Position numbers and translations under genes: made by a program
Notes under the pieces: model-generated
Databases searched by the model: none
The model's input: only the letters and a program-made list of their open reading frames with translations
What the model was told of the DNA's origin: nothing
From: Coccinella septempunctata
Lineage: Eukaryota > Arthropoda > Insecta > Coleoptera > Coccinellidae
DNA: 64,000 nucleotides
Assembly (NCBI RefSeq): GCF_907165205.1
Contig: NC_058195.1
Span: 32,074,936 to 32,138,935, forward strand
Reading direction: 5' to 3'
In this document: positions 23,640 to 33,579 of the stretch, one piece after another
Layout of the letters: every line of letters begins with the position of its first letter
How positions within the stretch are numbered: position 1 is the first letter of the stretch

Positions 23640-24263
23640 CGCTAATGCCGAGAGGCGGGAAGCAGTAGAAGTAGATGTCTCTCGAACAACAAGAGGCAGA
23701 CCCACAGACAGAGCATGTAGAGCAGGATGTAATCTGCTAGAAACAAATAACCACGTCATCCAGGTCTGTAAAAGAACACAAGGCATCCGCATAAGAAGGC
23801 ATAAAACGGTTGCCAACTACGTTTCTCGAAGTCTTATCAACAAGGGCTACCAAGTTGAATGCGAGCCATCATTCGCAACATCAGAGGGCAATAAAAAACC
23901 AGACATAATAGCTCCTCTGGATAATACCAGCTTTATACTTGATGCACAAGTCGTGAGTGAACAGAGCGACTTAGAACGGCTAAACTCAAATAAGATCAAC
24001 TATTACGAGCACAGCACCTAGTCAAATCGAAATATGGGTCGGATTTGGTACTCACCTACGCCATAACACTTAAGTGGAGAGGCGTATGGTCGAAACAATC
24101 AGCTGAAGACCTTCTAAGCCTAGGTTTCATTAAGAGAAGAGATCTTCCCGTGGTGTCCTCCAGGGTCCTTGTCGGGTCCGTAGCTGCCTGGAATACTTTT
24201 ACTAAGTCAACATCCATGTATAGCGGCAGATGTGGTGCAAGACGGCGGCAAGGAATTGGGTGA
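23640..24263 (+). pseudogene. R2-2 C-terminus: Cys/His finger and restriction-like endonuclease
   Basis: Seen: RTTRGRPTDRACRAGCN, then ETNNHVIQVCKRT...RRHKTVANYV, forming the C-x3-C...H...C finger and RH motif of R2. Then GYQVECEPSFATSEGNKKPD and FILDAQVVSEQSDL, the K-PD...D core of the R2 endonuclease, are all present. A frameshift near 24018 follows, then TLKWRGVWSKQSAEDLLSLG and SSRVLVGSVAAWN, the conserved R2 tail. In R2 this nuclease nicks the target and primes reverse transcription. This is a true R2-clade C-terminus, different in sequence from those of R2-3 and R2-5. Confidence 0.88.
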
Positions 24264-24550
24264 AAAAGTGTATGGTGCGAGACACGGATGGGCTTGGCGA
24301 CGACCGGAATGGAATGGAAATGATATGGACTATGGGATGGAGCGGAGTTTGTGAATTTGATGCATTGTTTATTTTGTCATATCTAACCTTTGTATTAGGG
24401 ATTACTCAGTTATTCAATTCATTAAATTAATTCTTATTTTAATGTATTGTAGTTAGGTTTTCGGGCATATTATTATTTAGCTGCCTGGTACTTATTACCA
24501 GGCATACTGTTATTCATGATGTATTCGTACGATAATAAATAATTGAAAGC
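24264..24550 (+). other. R2-2 3' UTR
   Basis: AT-rich, non-coding, ending CGATAATAAATAATTGAAAGC directly against satellite. No long poly(A). The last bases before the junction are likely the 3' end used for target priming. Confidence 0.65.
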
Positions 24551-24744
24551 CGATGTTAATACCAGCGGTTAAATGGCGAGATTTGAATCCACTCAATACA
24601 GGCGATGTAAATACGCGAGGGTGAACGGCGTGAGTTGAATTCCCTCACATGTAAATACGCGAGGGTAAATGGCGTGAGTAGAATTCACTCACTTAATATA
24701 GAAGATGTGAATACGCGCGGGTAAACTGCGAGAGTAGAATTCGC
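24551..24744 (+). repeat. SAT54 satellite block 2
   Basis: About 3.5 monomers between R2-2 and R2-3. It starts at CGATGTTAATACCAGCGG, inside a type A monomer, and stops at AGAATTCGC. Confidence 0.93.
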
Positions 24745-26434
24745 ATGACAAGAAACGACCTATTAAGAATACCCGCTGTCCGTCTTGAGCTGTTATACAA
24801 CATCCTGCTATATACTCAGCATGTCCCCGACTGCTTGAAGAAATCAAGAACTGCCCTGATCCCAAAGAATTCAGGCGTCCCTAAAAAGGTAGATGGATGG
24901 AGACCCATCACCATATCATCCATACTACTTCGAACACTCAACCGTTTGATGGCGGAGCGACTTAAAGTTATCCCGCTCAATGAAAACCAAAGAGGATTTT
25001 CTGAGATTGACGGGTGTTTCGCTACTAATCTCACCGTCCACACCATTATGAAGAGGAAACGCATGTCAGGCAGGAGCGTGGTATTGTTAACCCTTGACCT
25101 CAGAAAGGCCTTCGATACTGTCTCACATCACTCTGTGAAGAGGGCTCTGCAGAGACTCAGAGTCGACGAAAAAACGATCAGCTGATGGCTGACACGGTTG
25201 AAAGTGCGCGAAGGCTCCTCAAGTGTGCCTGTGAATTTTTCGAGAGGAGGGGACTCTCCCTAAACCCAACTAAGTGCGAATCAATGACACTGCGCACCCT
25301 TCCCTCAAAGAAAAAATTATTTGTCGTCACCACCTCCCTATTCTACATCAGTGGTAAACCTATTAAACCGGTTGGAGTGGAGGACACGTTTAAATATCCT
25401 GGCCAGAGGTTCTCCAATACCGGAGCAGTGCAGTGCAGTCCGGATCAGCTAGGCAGAATTATGAGGGCGCCGCTAAATCCCCAGCAGAAGCTTAGTATCG
25501 TCAAGACCTACCTCATTCCAAAGTATATATACGCGATGCAAAGCCCCTCTATCAATAAGAAGATCTTGCGTGAAGTAGACCGAAGAATTAGAATGGCAAT
25601 ACACATCATCGACTCTGCAATATACTCGCCAGCTAAGATGGGAGGTCTTGGTATGTTCTCCTTCGCTGAAAAAATCGCAGTCATAATCAAAAACAGATGG
25701 CTGTCGGTGTCTAGAAAATCTACTGATTTCAAATACCTGTTAGACGAAGCCAGGGATTGGACCGCCAGGATTAACAAGATGATCAAGCCCGATGCGATGA
25801 CCAAGAAACAGATTGATAGGAAGAATGGGACCACCTTCGATCAATCATACTCTAGGGGAGGCACACTACAATTTCGAAATGACTCTGCCTCCAACTATGT
25901 CATAGATAGACCCCCAAGTATTGGTCCGGACAAGATTATATCAAGACCATACACCTTCGGACTAACAGTCTTCCAACTAGGGCGTTACCCTATAACCCCC
26001 CTGAAGAAAGGATGTGCAGGACCGGATGTGGCCGCTTCGAGAGTTTGTCGCATATCCTCCAGAGATGTTCGATCGTTAATGGTGCAAGAATGCAACGGCA
26101 TAACCACGCTGCCACCAGAATAAAAACCGCGGCACTAAAGAAAGGATGGTGCGTTGAATGGGAGCCCAACATTAGGAACACCCGTGGGGTCCTCAACAAA
26201 CCTCAACAACGAGCAACCTTAATTCAGAGCTGCCCTCAAGACGAGATACCCAGAGAGAACTATCAGCATCCTTCCCTTCGTTATTGGAGCCCGGGGTATG
26301 TGGTGTCGCCAGAGCACTGAAGCTTTGGAGGAGCTGGGTGTGAACAACGTCAATCTTAGGAGAGAGTTGGTGCAGACCACTATGCGTGGGAGTTGGTACA
26401 TCCACAGAGACTTCATGAGGAGGGTGTGGAGTTA
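24745..26434 (+). pseudogene. R2-3 ORF: RT lacking its catalytic box, and endonuclease
   Basis: RT start: RIPAVRLELLYNILLY, ALIPKNSGVPKKVDGWRPI, NQRGFSEIDGCFATNLTV and LTLDLRKAFDTVSHHSV. At about 25180 the sequence jumps from DEKTIS to MADTVESARRLL. The segment with QGDP and YADD, present in R2-5 at 50640-50770, is missing, so RT is catalytically dead. Thumb: LGRIMRAPLNPQQKLSIVK. A second small deletion (about 10 residues) lies at 25600. Endonuclease region in another frame: RTNSLPTRALPY, CRTGCGRFESLSHILQRC, MQRHNHA and GVLNKP, then a third deletion removes most of the nuclease core. The tail RGSWYIHRDFMRRVWS ends at 26434. Confidence 0.83.
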
Positions 26435-26649
26435 ATATTGTTCGTTGTTAAGTGCCGACAGTGCGCGGGTTTTGTCCCTCTGTGCTACCTCTGGCAAATA
26501 ACGCAGAGGCAACATCTCCCTTGCTGTGCGCAGGGTGCGTGAAGCTGTGTTCGTTTTCGCCTGGCTTTCGTGTTTCTTTTGTTCTTTGTGTTTCTTATGT
26601 TTCTAATTGTTATTGTGATTTGATAAAGTTAGTCTAATTTTTCTATTAT
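24745..26649 (+). mobile_element. R2-3: 5'-truncated R2-group element with internal deletions
   Basis: It begins in satellite at 24745, inside the RT. It shares its subfamily with R2-1 and R2-5 (APLNPQQKL, AKMGGLGMF). The 3' UTR (26435-26649) is GT-rich. It is followed by a different repeat at 26650-26968 before satellite resumes at TATAGACGATG, so the true 3' junction of R2-3 may be hidden by that repeat. Confidence 0.8.
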
Positions 26650-26968
26650 AACTAGCTGACCCGGCAAACGTTGTTTTGCCATATAAATAATTTCCTTTTG
26701 TATGTTGTATTATGTATGTATCATAAAAAAATAGAAATTAAAAATTTTGTCTGAAAAATGAAAAAAAATTTAGGGGTGGTCTACCCCTAACATTTAGGGG
26801 GATGAAAAATAGATGTTGGCCGATTCTCATAGATACCGGATAAGCACAAAAAATTTCATCAAAATCGGTCAAGCCGTATATTAGATGATCATAATGGGCT
26901 GAGCAGGGCGGCCCCTATGTACTTTTATATGGCCCAGCAAGCTGTACCTTTTTGAATAAAGAGAGTTT
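26650..26968. repeat. Interspersed repeat of unassigned family
   Basis: Starts near ACTAGCTGACCCGGCAAACG and includes a GGGGTGGTCTACCCCTAAC inverted repeat and AAAATCGGTCAAGCCG. Sequences with this kind of start and the 'aaaatcggt..agccg' motif are common interspersed repeats in insects, but I cannot assign a class from memory. The right end abuts satellite at TATAGACG. No ORF. Confidence 0.5.
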
Positions 26969-27949
26969 TATAGACGATGTTAATACCAGCGGTTAAACGT
27001 CGAGATTATAATTCACTCAATATAGGTGATGTAAATTCGCCAGGGTAAACGGTGAGAGTAGAATTCACTCACTTAATATAGACGATGTTAATATAAGCGC
27101 GTAAACGGCGATATTAGAATTCACTGAATATAGACAATGTAAATACCCGCAGATAAACGGTGGGATTAGAATTGACTCAATATAGGCGATGTGAATACCC
27201 GCGGATAAACGGTGGGAGAAGACATTCACTCACTTAATATAGAAGATGTAAATACGCGCGGGTAAACGACTTGAGTAGAATTCACTAACTCAATATAGAC
27301 GATGTTAAAACCAGCGGTTAAACGGCAAGATTAGAATTCACTCAATATAGGCAATGTGAATACCCGCGGATAAACGGTGGGAGTAGATTTCACTCACTTA
27401 ATATAGAAGATGTAAATACGCGCGGGTAAACGACTTGAGTAGAATTCACTAACTCAATATAGACGATGTTAAAACCAGCGGTTAAACGGCAAGATTAGAA
27501 TTCACTCAATATAGGCAATGTGAATACCCGCGGATAAACGGTGGGAGTAGATTTCACTCACTTAATATAGAAGATGTAAATACGCGCGGGTAAACGACTT
27601 GAGTAGAATTCACTAACTCAATATAGACGATGTTAAAACCAGCGGTTAAACGGCAAGATTAGAATTCACTCAATATAGGCAATGTGAATACCCGCGGATA
27701 AACGGTGGGAGTAGATTTCACTCACTTAATATAGAAGATGTAAATACGCGCGGGTAAACGACTTGAGTAGAATTCACTAACTCAATATAGACGATGTTAA
27801 AACCAGCGGTTAAACGGCAAGATTAGAATTCACTCAATATAGGCAATGTGAATACCCGCGGATAAACGGTGGGAGTAGATTTCACTCACTTAATATAGAA
27901 GATGTACATACGCGCCGGTAAACAGTGGGAGTAGAATTCTTTCACTTAA
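26969..27949 (+). repeat. SAT54 satellite block 3 with a 164-bp higher-order repeat
   Basis: From 27236 to 27891 four nearly identical 164-bp units follow one another: AATATAGAAGATG occurs at 27236, 27400, 27564, 27728 and 27892, exactly 164 apart. Each unit is C (56 bp), A (52 bp) and B (56 bp). Monomers before 27236 are more diverged. Local homogenisation by unequal exchange is the simplest reading. The block ends in TTAA at the G insertion. Confidence 0.96.
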
Positions 27950-28598
27950 AGGCGCGTATACATCTGAGCAAAATAGCCGAATGAGCACGCCGCACCGAAT
28001 GAGCGTTTATGCGGACAATTTTTCTTTCCGACGCACGAACAACATGAGCATGTGTTCGGAGCCGCTCCAACCGATGTGCCAGTTCAGTGCTTACGAACAT
28101 AAACGATGGAAACTTAGAAAAAAGGAATCATTCTATGTATTCTATGTTCTAAGGATTGAAAACTTGGGTTGTGCTGGTGCCTCTTTCATAATTCTGTTGT
28201 TGCTGTTGTTGCTAAAGAAGAAGAGACGACGGCGTACTGGATGGTCTTCAAAATTATATCTACAAAGAAGTCGAGACCGTAGCCTCAACAGTACATTTTT
28301 ATTGCACGACATTCAAAGTGAGGGCGGCAAAATTGGGCGGATTTCATACTATTTTATTAAATTCAAACACGTTTCTTGCGAGAAATCCCTATTTGAATGT
28401 GTGCGTTCGGTTCGAGGAAAAGATGTCAACTAAACCCGTCCACACTGAGCACGAATTTTCTTTGATGGACCGACAAATTGCGGATCGGATCCGAGCAACA
28501 TGAGCGTGTTCGGTGCGGTGTTTTTTGCCCGTCCACATCTGAATGCTCATTCGGCGCGACGTGCTCATTCGGCTGTTTTGCTCAGATGTGTACGCGGC
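27950..28598. mobile_element. G: TTAA-target DNA element with long TIRs
   Basis: Left end AGGCGCGTATACATCTGAGC and right end GCTCAGATGTGTACGCGGC are inverted repeats extending about 40 bp through AGCCGAATGAGCAC. TTAA flanks both sides (27946-27949 and 28599-28602), and the satellite reads through after excision (CACTTAATATAG). TTAA duplication is typical of piggyBac-like elements, but the ends do not begin CCC as piggyBac ends usually do; Kolobok is another TTAA group. Sub-terminal copies of GAATGAGC are visible. At 649 bp with no convincing protein, it is non-autonomous. Confidence 0.87.
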
Positions 28599-28689
28599 TT
28601 AATATAGACGATGTAAATACCAGCGATTGAACGACGAGATTAGAATTCACTCAATATAGGCGATGTAAATACGCGCTGGTAAACGGCGT
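28599..28689 (+). repeat. SAT54 satellite block 4
   Basis: About 1.7 monomers between G and H, ending GGTAAACGGCGT (28678-28689), one copy of the H target duplication. Confidence 0.9.
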
Positions 28690-28873
28690 CAGTCGTGTTT
28701 CGGCAACCGAGCTGGTAACATCCCAGGTAGATCGCTCCGAGTGAAAACTAGTGTGATGTGCCTTCCTAAGTTCATAAAGTGAAGTTGAGTTCTTTCGACA
28801 GTGGATTTCAATCAACTCAAAAGACAGTGACTTTAGTGAATAGTGCTTTATCCTGAAAAGGATTTCGCGAAAA

Positions 28874-30086
28874 TGGCCAGTGCTGCGAGTGCCAGTGCGA
28901 AAAGCAGGAGAACCTCTACGGCTTCGAGATCCGAGGAAAGTGTCGCGACCGGGTACGCCAGTTAAATTTACTGAGAGCGACGAGGAAGATCCGCGAAAGA
29001 TAGTGGACGTTTGCACCCAAAATCTGACGTTGATTCGGGACTTTTTGATCTCGTGTAAAGAAAGCGTCGGTAAAAACAAAACTGCCTTATGGCAGTGGAC
29101 TTACTCCAACGAGGCCTACAGTTCCTCCTAACTGCACCTTCCGCCAATTCCGCAAGTTCTATTGACGCAGAACGAATTACTGAACTAGTGAAATCCGCGC
29201 TAGCTGAAAATCGGGGTAGTGATCCGGGCATTTCCGCGCCAACGCCGACACCGGCACCGTCGTTCAGTGAAGTGGCCTCAAGGAATGTGAAATCGACCGC
29301 CAAAATAGTGCGTCCGACGGCAACGCAGAAAAAGCACAAAGTAATTATAAAACCCACCGCCGAGTGTACCGGAATAAATTGTGCAGAGGACACTAAAAAA
29401 TTGCTTATGTCCAAAAAACCGCAGGATTTTAATGTCCGCGTCGATCGAATCATAAACATGCGCGAAAATTCCATCCTGTTGGAATCCACTACCCCTCTGT
29501 TTTAAAACTGGCTGACTCCGCGTTACTAAAATCTTTAAATCTCAAGGCCAGTCCCGTCAACAAAAACTGGCCTCGAATGCAAATACTAGATGTTCCGGAA
29601 TCCAAGACCGCGGAAGAACTCGCGAGAGACCTGGACATAAAACCACTTCCCGAATCAGTGCCCGAGGATTTTGTCGGGAAGATGTTTAAATATGGCCGGA
29701 AACAGGGGAACTCAACAACTTCCTGGATCGTGGAATTGCACCCAGCGGCGAGGAGTCACTTCGCAAAAGTAGGGAAAATCTTCACGGCCTGGAGATCACA
29801 CGGCATTCGCGACTTCCTCCTAGTTTTCCGCTACTTCCAATGCCAACGGTTCGGGCACATATCAAAATACTGCAAATCCACCAAACAGTGTGGATACTGC
29901 GCCTCAACGGAACATGAGAACCGGGATTGTGATGTTCGCGATAATCCCGCTAAACATAAGTGCGCGAATTGTGTTCGTGGTGGCGCGAAAGAGGTGAATC
30001 ATCACACTGCCCAGGATTGCTGCCCGATCTACAAACATAGGCTGCAGGACTTGATAGACTCAACCACATATGAATATGATGAATAA
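28874..30086 (+). pseudogene. H ORF1 with CCHC zinc knuckles, frameshifted
   Basis: Likely start ATG 28874 (MASAASASAKSRRTSTAS). A frameshift near 28960 leads to TPVKFTESDEEDPRKIVDV, then another near 29090 to SIDAERITELVKSALAENRG. 29089-29505 is open (PAPSFSEVASRNVKSTAK, RVDRIINMRENSILLES). After a stop it resumes at 29520-30086 with MQILDVPESKTAEEL and the knuckles CQRFGHISKYC, CGYCASTEHENRDC and CANC...HHTAQDCC. ORF1 overlaps the ORF2 ATG (30079) by 8 nt (ATGAATAA). Confidence 0.82.
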
Positions 30087-33045
30087 AATCAAAATTATTC
30101 AGGTTAATCTCCAAAATTCTAGAACTGGAACAAGTGAACTCGTCGCGAAACTTCTCAATGATGATTTCACCCTTGCCTTAATTCAAGAGCCACACACAGT
30201 GAGTCATGGCGGTGTATACAAAATCCCGGGCCTGCAGGGTCTGAAATCTTCAACAAACAATAGCAAGAAATTCTCCGCCGCAATTCTATACAATAGGGAC
30301 AGAATAGATGTTATGGAAATACCCCAACTTTCAACAGAATTTATTTCTGTAATTTCAACGGAGATAAATAAAGAAAGGGTATTCTTTGTGAGCATTTACC
30401 TATCTCCCTCGAATGTTCGGTCGACGTTATGGTTCGACAGCAAAGACGACCCGAAAGCCCCTTTTTTGGAAGAATTTATAATCAAGAATGACCTTGCCAT
30501 TGTCAACTGTGTTAATATCCCGACGTTCCATACGGTTAATGGCGCCAGTTACATTGACCTAACCCTAACCTCGGAGAATATGGAAAATTTCATATGTGAT
30601 TGAAACGTTCATATTGATCTTATAACGTCAGATCATAGAGCCATCACATATGAAATCACCAGCCAGAAAGGTGATCCTGACAAACAACCGCGATGTATAG
30701 TGGACGTAAGCCGCATTACGGAGGATATTATTAATGAAGATATGTTGCAATTGGTTGAAACCATTAACTGTACAGTGCCGGACCTAAATTCATGAAGTGC
30801 TATAGACTCTGCGATTGACCTGCTCCAAAACGGAATCCGCGAAAGTGTTCTCAAGAAAGCCGCGAAGCGAAAAAGATACCCAAATCGCCCGGACTGGTGG
30901 ACGGATGAGGTAGAAAGGCATCGGAAGGTTTATCTCAAAACCAAAGACCTTTTCTACCGAAACCGGTTTAACGAATACACGACGCATCTTCATGATAAGA
31001 TGGCGGAAATGAAGCGGCGGTTCAAAAAGAAACTTCAGCAGGCACGGGAGCGGAGCTGGTTTATTTTCGCCGAAAACGACCTGAAACAGAATCCCTGGGG
31101 CGTAGTTTATAAGATCGCGGCTGAAAAATTCCATCGTACTGGTGTACTCAGCTCTTTCAAACAAGAAGATGGTAAAATTACCCTAAAACCAGAGAGCACA
31201 ATGACACATATAATCAACATTCTACTTCCGGACGACAATCCCGAGGTGAATAATGTCATCCAAAACATGGAGCAGCGGGTCTTCAACTCAATCGCCCCCT
31301 GTGACACGCGTACAGATGAAGACGCCTTTAGCGAGGAAGATATTGACGAAATTATACAAAACATCAATCCCAACAAAGCTCCAGGAATCGATGCCATATA
31401 AGGCAAAGTCGTTAAATTGGTACATCGCTTCATACGGCCAATCCTGCATGGGATCTACAACGCATGCTGGCGATTGAGTTACTTCTCCAAGGCATGGAAA
31501 ACCGGTAATTTAATAGTCCTGCTTAAAAATCCGAATGGTGACACTGGCAGTGTGAAAAATTACAGACCGATTATTCTTCTTCCGGAATATGGGAAAGTCC
31601 TGGAGAAACTTATTAAACTGTGAATACAAAGAACCCTCATCCCGCTGCACAGTGATAATTAATTCGGTTTTGTCCCTGGAAGGTCCACGACCGACGCGCT
31701 AACCAGATACCGGGACAAAATTAAGGACTCTGACGCGAAATACATCATGTCAATATTTGTGGATATTAAGAGGGGCTCTTGATAACGTGTGGTGGCCGGA
31801 GCTTATTCGGATACTCTGGAATCGGAATGCGCCACACAGTCTGATTGCGCTCATCAAAAGTTACCTGTCGGAACGTGAGGTTGTCTTTACCCAGAAAACG
31901 TGCACGGTGCGGAAACGCACAACTAAAGGATGTCCACAGGGCTCTGTATTGGGACCAATCCTCTGGGACCTGACTCTGGACGAACTGCTGAACATGGAAT
32001 GGCTAGATGGAATCACCATATTAGCATATGCGGATGACTTTGTCATCATAATTGAGTCCCACCGCAGAAAAGGATTCAAAATACTTGTGCAGAACGCAAT
32101 AAACACAATAGTTGCCTGGGCCTGCTCTAACAAACTGCGAATATCGGAAGACAAAACGGTTGTCATGTTAAACAAATCGCCACCGCGTGTGCACCACAGA
32201 GATATTCGATTGAACATCAACGGATCTATAATCAAGAAAGTTGACGAGTACAAGTATCTTGGTGTAATCATAGATCCAATGCTCAATTTTGAGAAGAACG
32301 CGGCTTACTCTGTGACAAAGGCGAGGCGTATTTGCATGGCAATCCGGAAAAAAGCTAGTAGGAACTGGGGACAGAGCACCGAGGCCGCCATAAGAACAAT
32401 TTACCGCGGAGCACTTCTTCCGATATTGGGCTATGCATCCCGGGTGTGGATGAACCGGATGCCGTTCTCCAAAATCAATAAGAAATACAGGTCCATATAC
32501 GGCACAGTTTCGCGGTTAATCTCGCAGAGGTACGTGTCAGTCTCCGCGGAAGCCGCAGGAGTAATCGCCGGAATTCTACCGGTTGACCTGGAACTGGAAA
32601 TGAGGAACTGCCTTAGCGAGCAATTCGACACTCTCCGGCACGCGTCCATATATCTAAAACTTAAGGCCGAAGATATAGGGCAACAAAGATGGGATACTTC
32701 GGACAAGGGACGCATCACCCACGATTTTCTGCCAGATGTAAATATAGTAACACCCGCAATCTACTTTAATAAAACCCAGGTGCTTACCGGACACGGGCAG
32801 TTCGGTTGTCACCTGAAGAGAATTGGAAAAAGTGAAAACGATTGAATGTGACGTTTGTCCCAGCCAATCTGATAACCCGCGCCACAGAATATTGCACTGC
32901 CCAAAATACCTGAATGCCCAAGAGCTTATACACGAGGAAGTACACACCTGGCCGCCAAACTTGGAGCATATTCCCTTTCTAGAAAACCTAGAAATATTTA
33001 ATATTTTATCGGATGCAAATCCGTCCAACGAACTCTGGATCTAGG
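30079..33045 (+). pseudogene. H ORF2: endonuclease (deleted), reverse transcriptase, Cys/His end
   Basis: Endonuclease: KIIQVNLQNSRTGTSEL, LALIQEPHT and VSIYLSPSNVRSTLWFDSKD. The GDFN motif that should lie between SIYLSP and WFDSKD is missing, while NGASYIDLTLTS remains. A stop lies near 30601 and a gap before 31000. RT: NPNKAPGIDAI, a stop at 31399, NYRPIILLPEYGKVLEKLI, stops near 31621 and 31662, FGFVPGRSTTDALT, a damaged palm near 31770, then an open stretch 31790-32845 with TKGCPQGSVLGPILWDLTLD, AYADDFVIII and YKYLGVIIDPMLNFE. C-terminus: GHGQFGCHLKRIG, a frameshift at 32830, CDVCPSQSDNPRHRILHCPK, ending NELWI at 33045. Confidence 0.85.
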
Positions 33046-33548
33046 ATATCCGTGGCTACCACATGTGATAAAAATGCACCGGTCCTTTCAAATCCAGATC
33101 ACATGTTGCTACTTCGACTCTGCAACTCTCAACCTGTAAATGTGTTAATGTGTACTCGGACAATAAACAATTGTGTGCGATGTGTGAACAATTAACCGAC
33201 ATGGATTCCTAAACATGCCGCCTCAATAAAAACCTGTTTAACTACCTGTTTATCGACGGAGACAGTAGCGGCCTGAGCAGGTAATGAAGCGTGCCAAGTG
33301 TCTGTGTATTGTGGCACCTTCGAGTGATTAACACCTTGCGACAATAACCCTCTCAGTGTTTATGAAATTGTTTACGATGCACGATGCACTTATGTTAACT
33401 TTTGTTCTCTCTAACTACTCTATACATAATTATCTTTTATTCTCTCAATTATATAATCTTATCTGGAATCTTGAATGCCTGTATATCAAGCACCCAATTT
33501 GGTGCTCTTTAGTGAAATAAACGTGCCCCCGGGCACCTTTTGTTTTTT
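33046..33548 (+). other. H 3' UTR
   Basis: Non-coding, about 500 bp. CTTTAGTGAAATAAACGTG lies near the end, followed by a possible stem (GTGCCCCCGGGCACC) and a short T-rich end. No separate gene seen. Confidence 0.65.
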
Positions 33549-33579
33549 GGTAAACGGCGTGAGTAAAATTTGCTCACTT
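33549..33579 (+). repeat. SAT54 satellite remnant between H and R2-4
   Basis: Thirty-one bases, GGTAAACGGCGTGAG through CTCACTT. It is the second copy of the H target duplication plus the left flank of R2-4. R2-4 begins just before the AATATAG of the monomer. Confidence 0.85.

Larger units (their letters stand above)
28690..33548 (+). mobile_element. H: R1-clade LINE inserted in satellite
   Basis: A two-ORF LINE starting CAGTCGTGTTTCGGCAACCG and ending CACCTTTTGTTTTTT. It is flanked by GGTAAACGGCGT on both sides (28678-28689, 33549-33560), a 12-bp target duplication in a type C monomer. Length is 4.86 kb, with both ends apparently complete. ORF1 carries CCHC knuckles; ORF2 carries endonuclease, RT and a C-terminal Cys/His motif. 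RT motifs and domain order fit the R1 clade, which contains many site-specific members (family knowledge). It has many frameshifts and an internal deletion in the endonuclease. Confidence 0.86.

Noticed and set aside
23545..24021. Single frame running from the A2 3' UTR into the R2-2 endonuclease
   Set aside because: The first 30 residues are A2 3' UTR read through by chance; the fusion is an insertion boundary, not a chimeric gene.
27981..28433. 150-aa frame inside element G
   Set aside because: Low complexity (Leu and Lys/Arg runs), no domain, inside a short TIR element; no match to a transposase pattern.
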